Positions 19,659 through 19,688 of a stretch of DNA of 19,688 nucleotides are shown here, piece after piece; position 1 is the stretch's first letter; each line of letters begins with the position of its first letter. The DNA is from Podochytrium sp. JEL0797. Its lineage: Eukaryota > Chytridiomycota > Chytridiomycetes > Chytridiales > Chytriomycetaceae. A program made the translations under genes and the position numbers. The stretch covers positions 1 to 19,688 of the forward strand of contig JADGJG010000444.1 in the NCBI GenBank assembly GCA_027596195.1. Reading direction: 5' to 3'. Under the pieces are notes generated by a model. It was given only the letters and a program-made list of their open reading frames with translations, was not told the DNA's origin and searched no databases.

Positions 19659-19688
19659 AACATAGCTGCAGTTCCTCACAATTCCCTC

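Overview
The window is nuclear DNA from a compact eukaryotic genome. Genes are close together and split by short GT-AG introns (about 47-118 nt for most). The genetic code is standard, and codons tend to end in C or G. A MET17-type O-acetylhomoserine sulfhydrylase, a histone H3 tail of the fungal form (IQPKDIQ...RLRGERS), a metazoan-like cyclin Y and TMEM18 together suggest an early-diverging fungus, perhaps a chytrid. That placement is inference from gene content; no species can be named.

Layout from left to right. (1) 1-75: the last codons of histone H3 (+). (2) 371-1547: mitochondrial ribosomal protein bL17m (+, 3 exons). (3) About 1587-2271: a small unrecognised gene (+) with a possible beta-grasp C-terminus; its 5' end is unresolved because the best coding frame has no ATG. 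(4) 2411-6453: a large p62/NBR1-like selective-autophagy receptor (-, 6 exons, 1210 aa) with PB1, an LIR-like motif, six ZZ zinc fingers and UBA. (5) 6785-9040: a cyclin-Y-like protein (+, 6 exons, about 640 aa) beginning with a myristoylation-type MGN. (6) 9041-9792: a gap with no gene I can support. (7) 9793-13789: DIS3/Rrp44, the exosome nuclease (-, 14 exons, 1012 aa). (8) 13936-14739: TMEM18 (+, 4 exons). (9) 14843-16667: ribosomal protein eL8 (+), probably with a one-codon first exon followed by an unusually long intron (979 nt). (10) 16954-18530: MET17 (+, 5 exons). (11) 18531-19688: mostly unexplained, with a possible 3' terminal exon on the minus strand, a direct repeat and an 11-bp inverted repeat.

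Two head-to-head pairs share short intergenic regions: autophagy receptor/cyclin Y (331 bp) and DIS3/TMEM18 (146 bp). There is no operon or pathway cluster. The genes cover translation (bL17m, eL8), RNA decay (DIS3), selective autophagy, cyclin/CDK control, a nuclear-membrane protein and sulfur-amino-acid synthesis. Exon boundaries were chosen by hand from reading frame, GT-AG sites and family alignment recalled from general knowledge, and lengths were checked for divisibility by three.

The most interesting signal is in the autophagy receptor. The six ZZ domains form three alternating pairs, and introns interrupt ZZ1, ZZ3 and ZZ5 at the same residue and phase, which points to tandem exon duplication of a two-ZZ unit. 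Other points worth a second look are the start-less reading frame near 1587, the long eL8 intron with a 209-codon antisense frame holding only two stops, and frequent 5' splice sites with T at +3.
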